Assembly: GCF_002950945.1 (NCBI RefSeq)
Contig: NZ_CP012673.1
Coordinates: 2,480,001-2,544,000, forward strand
Origin: Sorangium cellulosum
Lineage (GTDB): Bacteria > Myxococcota_A > Polyangia > Polyangiales > Polyangiaceae
Direction of reading: 5' to 3'
DNA: 64,000 nt
The notes beneath the pieces were generated by a model. The model did no database searches. It saw nothing but the letters and a program-made list of their open reading frames with translations, and was not told the origin of the DNA. Shown piece after piece: positions 52,221 through 63,160 of the stretch; position 1 is the stretch's first letter; each line of letters opens with the position of its first letter. The position numbers were made by a program, and so were the translations under genes.

Positions 52221-53383
52221 TCACGAAGCGGACGCCGTTCTGCCTCGGTCTCGCGGCGGCGGCCGCGCTCTCCGCGGCGCCGACTCGAGCGGAGGAGGGC
52301 CCGGCCCGTTCGCCCGCGTCGCTCGCGTCGCCCGCGCCGCCCGCGACGCCCGCGACGCCCGCGCCGCCCGAACCGGCCGTGTCGCGCCGCGCGCCGGTCA
52401 TCGAGATCGTGCTCACGGGCGACGCGGGCGACCTCGGGTCGATCCGGGCGGCGCTCGAATCGCACGCGCTCTCCGCCTTCGCGGTCCGCTTCCGGACCGC
52501 GCCCCGCTTCGACGCGAAGGAGCTCTTCGCGGCGCGCGCCTCCTCCGAGGCGGCCCTCTCGTGCTGGATCGATCTGAGCCGCCCGGGCCGCGCCGAGCTC
52601 TATTTCACCGATCCCGTGGCCGACCGCTTCCTCGTGCGCTCGCTCGAGCTCTCGGGCCGGCTCGACGAGCTCGATCGCGAGTCCGTCGCGCAGGTCGTGG
52701 AGCTCTCGCTGCGATCGCTGCGCGAGGACGCGAGCGTCTCGCTCGATCGCGCGCAGGCGCACGCGCTCCTCCTCCGCCGCGACGCGGCGCCCCGGGAGGC
52801 GCCTGCGGCGGCCCCGGAGCCGGCGCCGGAGCGACGCGGCGCGCTGGAGCTCGGGGTCTTCTACGGCGTCGCGGCGCACTCGGCCGGCGTCGGCGTGACG
52901 CACGGCCCCGGCGTGCGGGTCGCGCTCGGCGGCAGCTGGGGTCGGCAGCGGCTCGCGCTCGGCGCGCGTTTCCAGTACCAGCTCGAGCGCCGCTACGAGG
53001 AGCCGCGCATCGGCCTGTCGCTCAGCACCGCCTCCTTCCGCGCGGACGCCTCCTGGCTCCACGCCCTCGGCCCGCGCGTTATGTCGCTCGAGCTGGGCGC
53101 GCGGCTCGGCGCCGGGGTCGACCACGTGGACGTGACGCCGCGGCCGGGCACCGGGAGCGCGGCGTTCGTCCCCGCCGACCCGAGCGCGACGAACACGCTC
53201 GTGTTCACCGCCGGCGCCGTCGCCAGGCTGCCGCTCGGCCGGGGTGCCCGCGTCTTCACCGAGCTGTTCGTCGAGCTCGACCCCGCGCGTGTCCGTTACG
53301 ATCTGGCGCTGGGGCAGGGGACCGAGACCGTCCTCGCGCGTTACCGGCTCCGGCCGGGCGTGCTCCTCGGGGTCGAGCTCTGA
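52220..53383 (+). CDS. Exported protein with beta-barrel-like C-terminus, unusual start codon
   Basis: Third gene of the sigma operon, about 387 aa. The frame begins right at the end of the anti-sigma gene with a clear signal peptide (TKRTPFCLGLAAAAALSAAPTRAEE), but no ATG/GTG/TTG lies before it: GGAGG (52212-52216) is followed by CTG ATC ACG AAG. Start may be CTG 52217 or ATC 52220; the first canonical codon, GTG 52379, would delete the signal. N-domain (about 50-185) is unrecognised; the C-half has alternating strand patterns (VRVALGGSWGRQRLALGARF) typical of outer-membrane beta proteins. Possibly the target or sensor of the sigma system. Confidence 0.7.
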   Translation: MTKRTPFCLGLAAAAALSAAPTRAEEGPARSPASLASPAPPATPATPAPPEPAVSRRAPVIEIVLTGDAGDLGSIRAALESHALSAFAVRFRTAPRFDAKELFAARASSEAALSCWIDLSRPGRAELYFTDPVADRFLVRSLELSGRLDELDRESVAQVVELSLRSLREDASVSLDRAQAHALLLRRDAAPREAPAAAPEPAPERRGALELGVFYGVAAHSAGVGVTHGPGVRVALGGSWGRQRLALGARFQYQLERRYEEPRIGLSLSTASFRADASWLHALGPRVMSLELGARLGAGVDHVDVTPRPGTGSAAFVPADPSATNTLVFTAGAVARLPLGRGARVFTELFVELDPARVRYDLALGQGTETVLARYRLRPGVLLGVEL

Positions 53384-53410
53384 CCTGGGTTCAGGCTCCC
53401 CTGCGCGCCG

Positions 53411-55828
53411 CTACCGCACGTGGATGTCCGGCCTGGGCGGCGCGGCCATGCCGCCGCCGATGTGGAAGCTCGGGTGGGGCGGCTGGTTGTACCCGGTCTG
53501 CTCGGACGTGATCTGCATGCGGTACTGCGGATCGTGCATCAGGGTGTAGATCCGCCGCGTCGTCACGTCGGTCGTGGTGTACAGCCGCAGCGCCGAGCTG
53601 TCGGACTCGCGCCACACGATCTCCTCCCGCCAGTCCCCGAGCAGATCGGCCGTGAGCGCCGGCGTCGATTTCGACCCGTTGTTCGAGGCGCACGCGCTGC
53701 AGCCGAGCAGCGTGCTCCCGGCGTATTTGGTGATCGAGGTGTTGTTTTGCAGCTCGCGCAGCTCGTCCGCGTCCCACCAGATCAGGAAGTTGGCGGACGC
53801 GGGCTGAGCCCCGACGTTCGACCCGGTGGTGGCGGACAGGAGGCCTCCTGTGGAGTTGGTCCACATCTCGGCGCCGGGGTTGCTCGCGAGCACGTCGGCG
53901 GCCACGCCGCGCCCCGTGTCGGCGCCCGTGACGGGCCCCTGCTTGAGGACGGCGCAGGAGTTGGCGTCGTGGATGTCGTAGGTCGGCTTGCTGCCGTCCT
54001 CGTGGGGCATGAACACCTCGAGCCCCGGGCGTGAGAGGACGAAATCGCTGACGTGGAGCGCGTCCCCGTGCCCGAGCGTCGTCGAGCACTTCCGGGTGCC
54101 GTTGCTGTCGATCGTGGACGCCCCGTAGATCACCTCCTGCGCGCCGTCGTTGTCGACGTCGGCCACGACCATCGAGTGGGCGCCCTGGCCCGTGTAGGCG
54201 GTGTTCGTGTTGCTGTCGGCCTTCCAGATCTGGGTGAGCCTGCCGCCCCGGAAGCTCCAGGCGGTGATGGTGGCGCGCGTGTAGTACCCGCGGGCCATCA
54301 GGATCGCCGGCCTGCCGCTCGCGTCCTGGCCGGTTCCGAGGTCGCTCACGAACGCCGCGCTCGCCAGGAATCGATCGACGCGGTTGCCGTAGTTGTCCCC
54401 CCAGGAGGAGACCGTCCCGCGGGGCACGTCGAAGGCGACGGTCGCGAGCTCCGCGCCGGTCGCGCCGCCGAACACCGTCAGGTACTCGGGGCCGCTGAGC
54501 ACGTAGCCCCCGGCGTTCCTGTGGTCCGCGGTGTCGTCGTCGGAGGCGGCGGGCCCTTGCCGCAGGTACGTGCCCGTCCCGTCGCGCGTGCCCGGCGCGG
54601 TCTTCACCGCGACCTCGGCGCTCCCGTCGCCGTCGAAGTCGTACACGACGAACTGCGTGTAATGCGCGCCCGCGCGGATGTTCCTCCCGAGGTCGACGCG
54701 CCAGAGCCGCCGCCCGTCGAGCTTGTACGCGTCGAGGTAGACGGGCCCCGTGCAGCCGGCCTGGGAGTTGTCCTTCGCGTTCGAAGGATCCCACTTGAGG
54801 ATGATCTCGTACGTCCCGTCGCCGTCCAGATCTCCGGTGCTCGCGTCGTTCGCGGAGTACGAGTAGCTCTCCCCCGCGTTGTCGCACCGCGACGGCGTCG
54901 TCCCGGAGGCGGGCTTCTCGAGGGGGATACGCAGGTAATTCTGGCCCCAGGTCGCCACGGCAGGCGAGCTCGCCTGAGCGACGCCGCCCACGACCGCCTT
55001 GACCGAGTACGTCGACGTGGCCGAGCCGTCGCGATCGAGGTAGTTGGTGCTGTTCGTGACGTTGGCGATCCGCGTGCCGTTCCGGAAAACATCGTAGGAG
55101 ATGGCGCTCGGGCTCGCCGGGTCGTACTCGTAACCGAACATTCTCCATCCGACGTAAACGCCGTTGGACACCCTGACGGCGACCACGCCGCGATCGAGGT
55201 CCTCCATCTGGTAATGGCCGCTCGGCGCGGCGCCTCCGGTCCCCGTGGAGCCGCCGCTGCCGCCGGAGCCGCCGCTGCCGCCGGCGCCGCCAGCACCACC
55301 GGAGCCGCCGGCGCCGCCGCTGCCGCCCCCGCCCGAGCTGCTGCTGCTGGCGCTGCTGCTGCTGGCGCTGCTGCTGCTGCTGGCGCTGCTGCTCGATCCG
55401 CCGGCCGTCACGCTGGCGAGGGTGGGGCGCTGCGTGCTGCCGCTCGCCGTCGCGCAGAACCCGAAGCTCGCGGACGCGCCGGTGGCCAGGGTCGCGTTGT
55501 GGGTCCCGGCGACCGCGATCAGCTGCGACCCGCTCACGCTCGTGGTCGCGTTCCAGGCGTTCGACACGGAGGAGCCGTTCAGGTTGGTGACGACCCGCCA
55601 GGTCGTGGTCGTGGCCGTCCCGGCATTCCGGATGGCGACCTCGGCGCAGTACCCGGCCCCCCAGTCCGAGGTGATCGCCAGCGTGGCGTCCAGGCCGTCG
55701 CCCGAGAGCGGCTGCTCCCAGCCGTCCTGGGATTCAAGCTCTCCCTGGAGCTCCGAGGCGTCCTCGATGACACACGCGCCGAGGAGCACGAGCGCGGCAG
55801 CCGTGGCGGCGGATAAGCAAGTTCGCAT
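53411..55828 (-). CDS. Rhamnogalacturonan endolyase (PL11) lipoprotein with N-terminal CBM2-like module
   Basis: 805 aa from ATG 55828 with AAAGGA upstream. Lipobox LLGAC (Cys17). A CBM2-like carbohydrate-binding fold is at about 35-140 (ITSDWGAGYCAEVAIRNAGT, ATLATGASASFGFCATAS). Ser-run and (GGS/GGA)n linker at about 150-190. The rest is a PL11 catalytic region as in YesW: QMEDLDRGVVAVRVSNGVYV GWRMFGYEYD start, VYDFDGDGSAEVAVKTAPG and VVADVDNDGAQEVIYGAST Ca-binding-type turns, and the end LYTTTDVTTRRIYTLMHDPQ. It cleaves the rhamnogalacturonan-I backbone of pectin by beta-elimination. Complements GH43 and the sugar transporter. Anchored at the cell surface or periplasm. Confidence 0.9.
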   Translation of the reverse strand: MRTCLSAATAAALVLLGACVIEDASELQGELESQDGWEQPLSGDGLDATLAITSDWGAGYCAEVAIRNAGTATTTTWRVVTNLNGSSVSNAWNATTSVSGSQLIAVAGTHNATLATGASASFGFCATASGSTQRPTLASVTAGGSSSSASSSSSASSSSASSSSSGGGGSGGAGGSGGAGGAGGSGGSGGSGGSTGTGGAAPSGHYQMEDLDRGVVAVRVSNGVYVGWRMFGYEYDPASPSAISYDVFRNGTRIANVTNSTNYLDRDGSATSTYSVKAVVGGVAQASSPAVATWGQNYLRIPLEKPASGTTPSRCDNAGESYSYSANDASTGDLDGDGTYEIILKWDPSNAKDNSQAGCTGPVYLDAYKLDGRRLWRVDLGRNIRAGAHYTQFVVYDFDGDGSAEVAVKTAPGTRDGTGTYLRQGPAASDDDTADHRNAGGYVLSGPEYLTVFGGATGAELATVAFDVPRGTVSSWGDNYGNRVDRFLASAAFVSDLGTGQDASGRPAILMARGYYTRATITAWSFRGGRLTQIWKADSNTNTAYTGQGAHSMVVADVDNDGAQEVIYGASTIDSNGTRKCSTTLGHGDALHVSDFVLSRPGLEVFMPHEDGSKPTYDIHDANSCAVLKQGPVTGADTGRGVAADVLASNPGAEMWTNSTGGLLSATTGSNVGAQPASANFLIWWDADELRELQNNTSITKYAGSTLLGCSACASNNGSKSTPALTADLLGDWREEIVWRESDSSALRLYTTTDVTTRRIYTLMHDPQYRMQITSEQTGYNQPPHPSFHIGGGMAAPPRPDIHVR

Positions 55829-56317
55829 GATAAGTCCTTTCAAGCGGCGCGGCGCGCGAGGGCGCGCCGCGGGCAAAGCCTCGCCCTCGACGCCGGCGGT
55901 CCAGCGGCCGGCCGTGCTCGAGGTGCGAGGGGCGTTTCTTCTCCCAGGGTTGCTCGAGCGGCTCGAACCCAATCATCAGCAGCGTGGACATCGTGCGTTT
56001 TCCCGGGTGACTGCATGTTTCGCGGCACACGGGAGCGTGGAGCGCCTCGACCTTGCGGAGCGCCGCCATCGTCGGCGCGCAGCGGCGCGCTTGTCCTGAT
56101 TTCCCCTTACATCGAGCTCACATCGGGACCGGAGGGCGAGCTGGGCTGTTCGCGCGGCGGAGCACGCCAGATGGCGGACTGGGCAGCTGCCGGGGCGCTC
56201 GCCGCGTCGACTGGCATGGTACGCGCTCTCTTCGCGCTCTCGACGCCCCGCGGGAGCCGCCGCTCGACCCGCGATCGGCGGTTGCGGAGCCGGTCGCCGC
56301 GTGCTTTTGAGGAGGTC
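55829..56317. other. 489-bp divergent spacer between PL11 and UDPGP genes
   Basis: Holds the PL11 leader hairpin and the upstream sequence of the UDPGP gene. A frame from ATG 56170 is open into the UDPGP gene, but its first ~50 residues are Arg/Ser-rich and unlike the family, so it is treated as non-coding. Confidence 0.4.
55848..55871 (-). promoter_or_regulatory. Very stable 10-bp hairpin just upstream of the PL11 ribosome binding site
   Basis: CGCGGCGCGC (55848-55857) and GCGCGCCGCG (55862-55871) are perfect complements around a GAGG tetraloop (CCTC on the transcribed strand). The stem ends 20 nt before the start codon. It may protect the 5' end or control translation. The rest of the 489-bp gap (55829-56317) shows no gene. 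Confidence 0.6.
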
Positions 56318-57451
56318 GTGACAGCCCTTCAAGAGCAGATCGCCGCACTCCCCACCTCCCTCCTCGAGCGCCTCCGGGCCCGCGGCTTCGACCCCGACCG
56401 CGTCGCCCGGTGGGCCGCCTCCATCGGCAAGGACCGGGACGCCCGGAACCGCCTCCCGGGCACGGTGGAGCCCCCGGCGCCCGGCGACGTCGTCGCCATG
56501 CCCGCCGAGGGCACGCCCGAGCACGCGCGGTGCCGCGAGGCCGGCCTGGCCGCGCTCCGGCGCGGGGAGGTCGCCCTCTGCGTGCTCGCCGGCGGCATGG
56601 CCACGCGCATGGGCGGCGTGGTCAAGGCGCTCGTGGAGGTGCTGCCCGGCCGGACGTTCCTCGACCTTCGCCTCGCCGAGAGCGATCACCTCCGGCGCAC
56701 GCTGGGCGCCCCGGTGCCGCTGTGGCTCATGACCAGCGAGGCGACGAACGGCCCGATCCGCGAGGCGCTCGGCGCGCGCCTCCAGGAAGGCGACGACCGC
56801 TGCACCACCTTCGAGCAGCACGTCTCGCTGCGCCTGACCCCGGAAGGCGGGCTGTTCCTGGACGAGCGCGGCGAGCCGAGCGTCTACGCGACCGGCCACG
56901 GCGACCTCCCGGACGCGCTCCGGGAGAGCGGCCTGCTCGGCCGTTTCATCGCCCGCGGCGGCAAGATCGTCTGGATCGCCAACCTCGACAACCTCGGCGC
57001 GACCGTGGATCCGGTCATCCTCGGCTGGCACCTCGGCCACGGCGGCCCGCTCACGGTCGAGGTGGTCGACAAGGGCGGCGACAAGGGCGGCGGCCCGATG
57101 CGGTGGAACGGCCGCCCGGTCATCGCGGAGGACTTCCGGCTGCCGATCGGCTTCGATCCGAAGGTCGTCCCCGTCTTCAACACGAACACGTTCCTGGCGA
57201 GCGCCGAGGCGCTCGCCGCGCTCCGGATGGAGTGGGTCTACGTCGAGGTCGAGAAGACGGTGGGCGACCGCAAGGCGGTCCAGTTCGAGCGCATCCTGAA
57301 CGAGATCACCTTCGGCCTTCCGGCGCGGTTCCTGCGCGTGCCGCGCGAGGGCCTCGGGGCCCGGTTCCTCCCCGTCAAGGACGCCGAGGAGCTGGAGCGG
57401 CGCAGGCCGTCGATCGAGGCGATCGCCCGGGCGCGGGGCATCCTCGGCTGA
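56318..57451 (+). CDS. UDPGP-family nucleotidyltransferase (UTP-sugar-1-phosphate uridylyltransferase-like)
   Basis: 377 aa with GTG 56318 as preferred start (GAGGAGG two bases upstream; family-like sequence LQEQIAALPTSLLERLRARG begins there). Nucleotide-binding motif VLAGGMATRMGGVVKALVEV and later WIANLDNLGATVDPVILGWH and VEVVDKGGDKGGGPM match UDP-glucose/UDP-GlcNAc pyrophosphorylases of the UDPGP type. It would couple UTP to a sugar-1-phosphate. No adjacent glycosyltransferase shows which sugar. Confidence 0.85.
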   Translation: MTALQEQIAALPTSLLERLRARGFDPDRVARWAASIGKDRDARNRLPGTVEPPAPGDVVAMPAEGTPEHARCREAGLAALRRGEVALCVLAGGMATRMGGVVKALVEVLPGRTFLDLRLAESDHLRRTLGAPVPLWLMTSEATNGPIREALGARLQEGDDRCTTFEQHVSLRLTPEGGLFLDERGEPSVYATGHGDLPDALRESGLLGRFIARGGKIVWIANLDNLGATVDPVILGWHLGHGGPLTVEVVDKGGDKGGGPMRWNGRPVIAEDFRLPIGFDPKVVPVFNTNTFLASAEALAALRMEWVYVEVEKTVGDRKAVQFERILNEITFGLPARFLRVPREGLGARFLPVKDAEELERRRPSIEAIARARGILG

Positions 57452-57555
57452 GCCGCGGGGCGGCGTCGGGGGCGCTCGCCGTCGCGCGCCCCTTGGGATA
57501 GGGTGATCCACGTGCTCCAGCGCCCTCCGCGCCGCGCCCGGCGAGGCCTCCTCCG

Positions 57556-58402
57556 GTGACCGTGGCCGCGCGCCTCATCGCCTGCGCGCGCTGCGGCGCG
57601 CCCGTGCCGCCGCTCGCGGGGGCGAGCGCGCGCTGCCTCTACTGCCTCGCGGAGGTGCCGATTCCCCTCGACGTGCGCGGCGTGCTCACCCAGCACGCCG
57701 CGCTCAAGGCGCAGCTCGACCAGGCGCTCGCGGGCGTCGCGCGGGCGCGCTCCGGGGCGGCCCTGCACGTCGCGCTGCTCTCCCGGAACCTGCTCCTCCC
57801 GCTGCTGCTCGGCGCCCCGGCGGCCGCGGGCGCGCTGCTGATCGGGTCGAGCGGCGGCGCCGACCTCGGCCTCGTCCTGGGTGGCGTCCTGGGCCTTGGC
57901 TTCTATGCCGTGCTCGCGATCGCGCTCGTGGGCGGCAAGCTGGCGGCCCGAAAGGCCGAGATCGAGCAGCTCGCGCGCCTGCCGCCCGTGCGCTTCCGCC
58001 TCGGCGAGGGGCTCACGCCCATCTGCCCTGGATGCGGCGCCGGCAGCCTCTCCCGGGACGGCGAGATCGTCACGCGCTGCGCCCATTGCGGCGCGAGCGC
58101 CCGCGCCCCTGGTCGCCCGCCACCACCAGCGCCGCCACCGCCAGATCGTCGACGCGCGCGCCCGCGCCGCCGTCCCGGGCCAGGCTGCCGCCGCGATGAG
58201 CCGCGGCGTCCACCGGGCGATGGGGATCGGCTTGCTCGCGCTCGGCGCCGCGTGTGCGATCGGCCTCCCCGCGGCGGTGTACACCCATCGAACGCCGCAC
58301 GAGACCGCGGTGGATCTCTGGAGCGAGATGATCCTGCTCGGCGGCTTCACGGGCGGCCTCTTCACGCTGTTCGGCGTCGTGTCGCTGAAGCAGAAAGGGT
58401 GA
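57556..58402 (+). pseudogene. Zinc-ribbon membrane protein with probable frameshift
   Basis: The first frame (GTG 57556) encodes a CxxC ribbon (CARCGAPVPPL, CLYC), two TM helices (LLLPLLLGAPAAAGALLIG, GLVLGGVLGLGFYAVLAI) and a second ribbon (CPGCGAGS, CAHCGAS). After about 58105 that frame turns into Arg/Pro-rich sequence. Meanwhile the +1 frame continues plausibly (LVARHHQRRHRQIVDARARA) to two more TM helices (MGIGLLALGAACAIGLPAAV, LGGFTGGLFTLFGVVSLKQK) and stops at 58402. Dropping one C from CCCC at 58106-58109 restores a single frame of about 281 aa. Either a sequencing error, a true frameshift, or a second gene from ATG 58197. Function unknown. Confidence 0.6.
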
Positions 58403-58998
58403 TCCCCGACATCGCCGCAGGTGCACATGGGCGCAGCGTCACCCGCATACCACCGGCAGACGACTGGCCCGCTGGCCGACGACCTGCAGACCACCGCTGT
58501 CGTCGATGTGCCCCGCTGTGCTGGCGGTCCCTCGAGCCGAGGGACGCAGTTTGGTCTTGACATCCGGAATCGTTCAGGAATTTCCTTCCTTCTCGCTTGC
58601 TGGTCCCGGTGTGGTGGCGGGAAAATCCGTAGACGGCCGTGATCGCGCGTGGCGCAGCGCGCAGCGAGGTGCTGTTCCGCGGCGCGCGGGGAGCTCGCGG
58701 CGCGGCGTCGGTGCGGAGGCGAGGAGAACGGCGCGAAGGCCGCGAGCGAACGATGGACGCACAGAGCTTTTGTTGTTGTCCCCTCTGTGCCCCTGTGGTT
58801 CAAACACATCTCGCTTGCGCGGCGTTTCAACCTGTCCGGTGCTCGAGCAGCAGCCTGCGAGCCCGAGGCGCGTGCGGCACGATTGACGCTTCGTGCCAGG
58901 CCCCGTAGACTTCCAGTCTATCCCGTTGCTCCTGTTAACCGGTATTGTACAATTACCAGCGTAGGGGAAGCCACGCGCGCACGACAGGTCACGCGACA
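58403..58998. other. 596-bp intergenic region with dispersed repeat remnant
   Basis: At about 58755-58805 the sequence ACGCACAGAGC, TTTTGTTGTTGTCC and CTCTGTGCCCCTGTGGTTC is typical of a dispersed CTCTGTG/CACAGAG repeat found across unrelated bacterial genomes. The region ends in a sigma-70-like promoter for the kinase operon. No gene is supported. Confidence 0.45.
58926..58953 (+). promoter_or_regulatory. Sigma-70-like promoter of the kinase-TPR-SBBP operon
   Basis: TTGCTC (58926-58931), 16-bp spacer, TACAAT (58948-58953; five of six match to the -10 consensus). It lies in a locally AT-rich segment about 45 bp upstream of ATG 58999. Confidence 0.45.
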
Positions 58999-60516
<1,518 letters not shown>

Positions 60517-60524
60517 GAAAGCGC

Positions 60525-61532
60525 ATGAACGCACGCTCGAGGGCCCTTCGGACCGCAGCCGTCGCGCTCGCGCTCGCGCTCGCGCTCGCGAGCGCGGCGT
60601 CCGCGCGGGCGGCCGACGTCGATCCTGCCACCGTCAGCGCCGCCCGCGCCCTCGCGGAGGAGGGCCTCGACCTCTTCGACAAGGGCCAGTACGCGGCGGC
60701 GCTCGACCGGTTCGAGCGCGCCGAGGCGCTGTTCAAGGCGCCCACGCTCGGGCTGCACGCGGCGCGGTGCCTCGAGCAGCTCGGGCAGCTCGTCGAGGCC
60801 TCCGAGCGCTACCTGCAGGTGAGCCGCATGCCGCTCGACGCCTCGTCCAGCGACGCCTTCAAGGCGGCGGTCGCCGACGCCGCGAAGGCATACGAGGAGC
60901 TCAGGCCGCGTGTGCCCAGGCTCGCCGTCCAGGTGCGCGGCGCCCCGGAGCGCGAGGTGCAGATCTCCATCGACCAGAAGCCCGTGCCGGCGGCGCTCGT
61001 GGGCGTCCTCCGGCCGATCAACCCCGGGCCGCACGTCGTCGACGGCGTGTGGGCAGGCCGCGGCGTCCGGCGTGAGGTTGCGCTGCCGGAGCGCCAGGAG
61101 GCGACCGTCGTGCTCGATTTCACCGCCCCGCGCCCCGGTCCCGGCCCCGCCGGCCCCGGGCGTGGACCGGACGCGGGCCCCGCGCCGGCCCTCCTGCACC
61201 GCACGTTCGGCTGGGTCGCGGTCGGCACGGGCGCGGCGGGGCTTGTCCTCGGCGGCATCACGTTCGGCGTCACCAGCGGGCTGCGCCGGGATCTGATCGA
61301 CCTCGGGTGCACCGAGGACGTCGCGTGCCCGGACAAGCCGGAGACGCGCGACAAGCTGGGATCGTACAACGCCGTTCGCCTCGTCCCCGCGCCGGCCTTC
61401 ATCGTGGGGGGCGTGCTCGCCGCGGGAGGTGTCGCGCTGCTGCTCACCGCGCCGTCCGCGCCGGCGCCCAGGGGCGCGGCGGTCCGCCCGTGGATAACGC
61501 CCTGGGGCGCAGGGATCGCAGGGGTCTTTTGA
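60525..61532 (+). CDS. Exported TPR-like protein with two C-terminal TM segments
   Basis: 335 aa from ATG 60525, 8 bp after the kinase stop. Signal peptide (ALRTAAVALALALALASAAS). TPR-like helices at about 30-125 (ALAEEGLDLFDKGQYAAALD, RFERAEALF), a small beta domain like PEGA (VQVRGAPEREVQISIDQKPV), then hydrophobic helices GWVAVGTGAAGLVLGGITFG and AFIVGGVLAAGGVALLLTA. This architecture recurs beside myxobacterial kinases. Its stop overlaps the next start (TGATG). Probably a kinase-associated envelope protein. Confidence 0.8.
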   Translation: MNARSRALRTAAVALALALALASAASARAADVDPATVSAARALAEEGLDLFDKGQYAAALDRFERAEALFKAPTLGLHAARCLEQLGQLVEASERYLQVSRMPLDASSSDAFKAAVADAAKAYEELRPRVPRLAVQVRGAPEREVQISIDQKPVPAALVGVLRPINPGPHVVDGVWAGRGVRREVALPERQEATVVLDFTAPRPGPGPAGPGRGPDAGPAPALLHRTFGWVAVGTGAAGLVLGGITFGVTSGLRRDLIDLGCTEDVACPDKPETRDKLGSYNAVRLVPAPAFIVGGVLAAGGVALLLTAPSAPAPRGAAVRPWITPWGAGIAGVF

Positions 61533-63157
61533 TGCAACGCAGCGGCTTGCTTTTCTGGGGCAGCGCGCTCGCCGTGGTCGGCGCGCTGGGCGGGTGCTTC
61601 GACAAGGGCGTGATCGTGCCGAACCCGAGCGGCGCGGGCGGCGGAGGCCGCTCCGGCGAGGGCGGCACGGGCGGCGCGGGCGGCGCGGGCGGCTCGACGA
61701 CGTCCACCTCCACCGGCAACGAGCCCTGCGAGCTCTGTTATGACGGCCCCCCCGCGACGAGGGGCGTCGGCGCGTGCAAGGACGGCTGTCTTCGAGACGG
61801 CATGTGCGACGAGCAGGTGCTCCCCGCCCCCGAGGCCTGCACGGAGGACGCCGACGAGACCTGCGACGGAGGTGCCCTGTGCATCGGAGAGCTCGTGGAG
61901 AGCACCGAGCTCGGGGACGGCGGCGACGAGTACGGGTACGACGTCACCTTCGACAGCCAGGGAAACACGCTGGTCGCGGGGAGCTTCACCGGGCGGATGG
62001 GCGGCGCCCGCAGTATGGGAGCCATGGACGCCTTCGTCACCCGGCGTTATCTCGACGCGACCGAGCCGACGTTCAAGGTCTTCGGCGGCTCGGGCACGGA
62101 CCACGGCAGGCTCGTGGAGAGCGGTGCGGAAGGCACCGTGATCCTCGCCGGGACCTTCCAGAACAGCGTCACGTTCGACGGCATTCAGCTCAACAGCGTG
62201 GCCGGCGGCACGGACCTGTTCGTGGCGAAGCTCGATGGCAACGGCAACCTGCTCTGGCTGGGGCAAATCGGCGGTATGGGCCCCGACGCCGTCGACGGGC
62301 TCTCCGTGGATCGAGACGGCGGCATCTTCGTCGCGGGCACGACCATCAACGATGTGCAGGTATTCGGCGAGCCGCTGAGCGGCGGCGGTGGAGAGGACAT
62401 CTTCGTCGCGAAGATCAGCCCCGACGGGGAGCTCCTCTGGAAAAGGGCCTTCGGCGATCAGAGCCTCCAGCGCGCTCGGGACGTCGCGGCCACGCCGGAC
62501 GGCGGCGCGGTCGTGGTCGGCCACTTCACGGGCTCGGTGGATTTCGGGAACGGGGAGCGCCGGGCCTCCAGCCAGGACGCGTTCATGGTGAAGTTCGACG
62601 CGGAGGGCAACACGTCGTGGGACAGGGTCTACGGCGACACCCTGGATCAGGACCTCACGGCGGTCGCGGTGGGCGGCAACGGGAACATCTATGTCGCGGG
62701 GAGCGCCTCCGGGACGATCGTCCTCGGCGGGGCGCAATTGCGGAGCGTCGACGAGACCGACGTGGTCGTCGCCGCGTTCCGCGCCGACGCCACGGCCCTC
62801 TGGAGCGGCATCTACCCCGGCCGGGGCCCTCAGACGGCGCTGGCCGTGGCGGTCGACGGGGCGAACAACGCCCTCGTGGCCGGCGAGTTCCAGGAGGGCA
62901 TCACCATCGGCGAGGCTCGCTTGGCCGCCACCGGCGGCAAGGACACGTTCCTGGTGAAGCTCGACCCGTCGGGAGAGCCGGCCTGGGCGAAGCACTTCGG
63001 CGGTACGATGGACCAGATCCCCGAGGCCGTCGCGGTCGATGCGCTCGGGAACATCGCGCTGACAGGCACGTTCTGGGGCACCATGACGTTCGGGCAAGAC
63101 GTCTTGTTGACGAACGCCGGCGGCGGCGGCGCGTTCCTCATCACGCTGCGGCCCTGA
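61532..63157 (+). CDS. SBBP beta-propeller repeat lipoprotein
   Basis: 541 aa from ATG 61532, overlapping the previous stop. Lipobox GALGGC (Cys22), GGAGG linker, a Cys-rich segment (CELCYDG ... CDGGALC), then seven or so SBBP-type repeats of about 50-55 residues (DAFVTRRYLDATEPTFKVFG, DLFVAKLDGNGNLLWLGQIG, DIFVAKISPDGELLWKRAFG), which form a beta-propeller in known relatives. It ends GGGAFLITLRP. No catalytic motif. Likely a surface-anchored ligand-binding or structural protein linked to the kinase operon. Confidence 0.85.
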   Translation: MQRSGLLFWGSALAVVGALGGCFDKGVIVPNPSGAGGGGRSGEGGTGGAGGAGGSTTSTSTGNEPCELCYDGPPATRGVGACKDGCLRDGMCDEQVLPAPEACTEDADETCDGGALCIGELVESTELGDGGDEYGYDVTFDSQGNTLVAGSFTGRMGGARSMGAMDAFVTRRYLDATEPTFKVFGGSGTDHGRLVESGAEGTVILAGTFQNSVTFDGIQLNSVAGGTDLFVAKLDGNGNLLWLGQIGGMGPDAVDGLSVDRDGGIFVAGTTINDVQVFGEPLSGGGGEDIFVAKISPDGELLWKRAFGDQSLQRARDVAATPDGGAVVVGHFTGSVDFGNGERRASSQDAFMVKFDAEGNTSWDRVYGDTLDQDLTAVAVGGNGNIYVAGSASGTIVLGGAQLRSVDETDVVVAAFRADATALWSGIYPGRGPQTALAVAVDGANNALVAGEFQEGITIGEARLAATGGKDTFLVKLDPSGEPAWAKHFGGTMDQIPEAVAVDALGNIALTGTFWGTMTFGQDVLLTNAGGGGAFLITLRP

Positions 63158-63160
63158 GGT

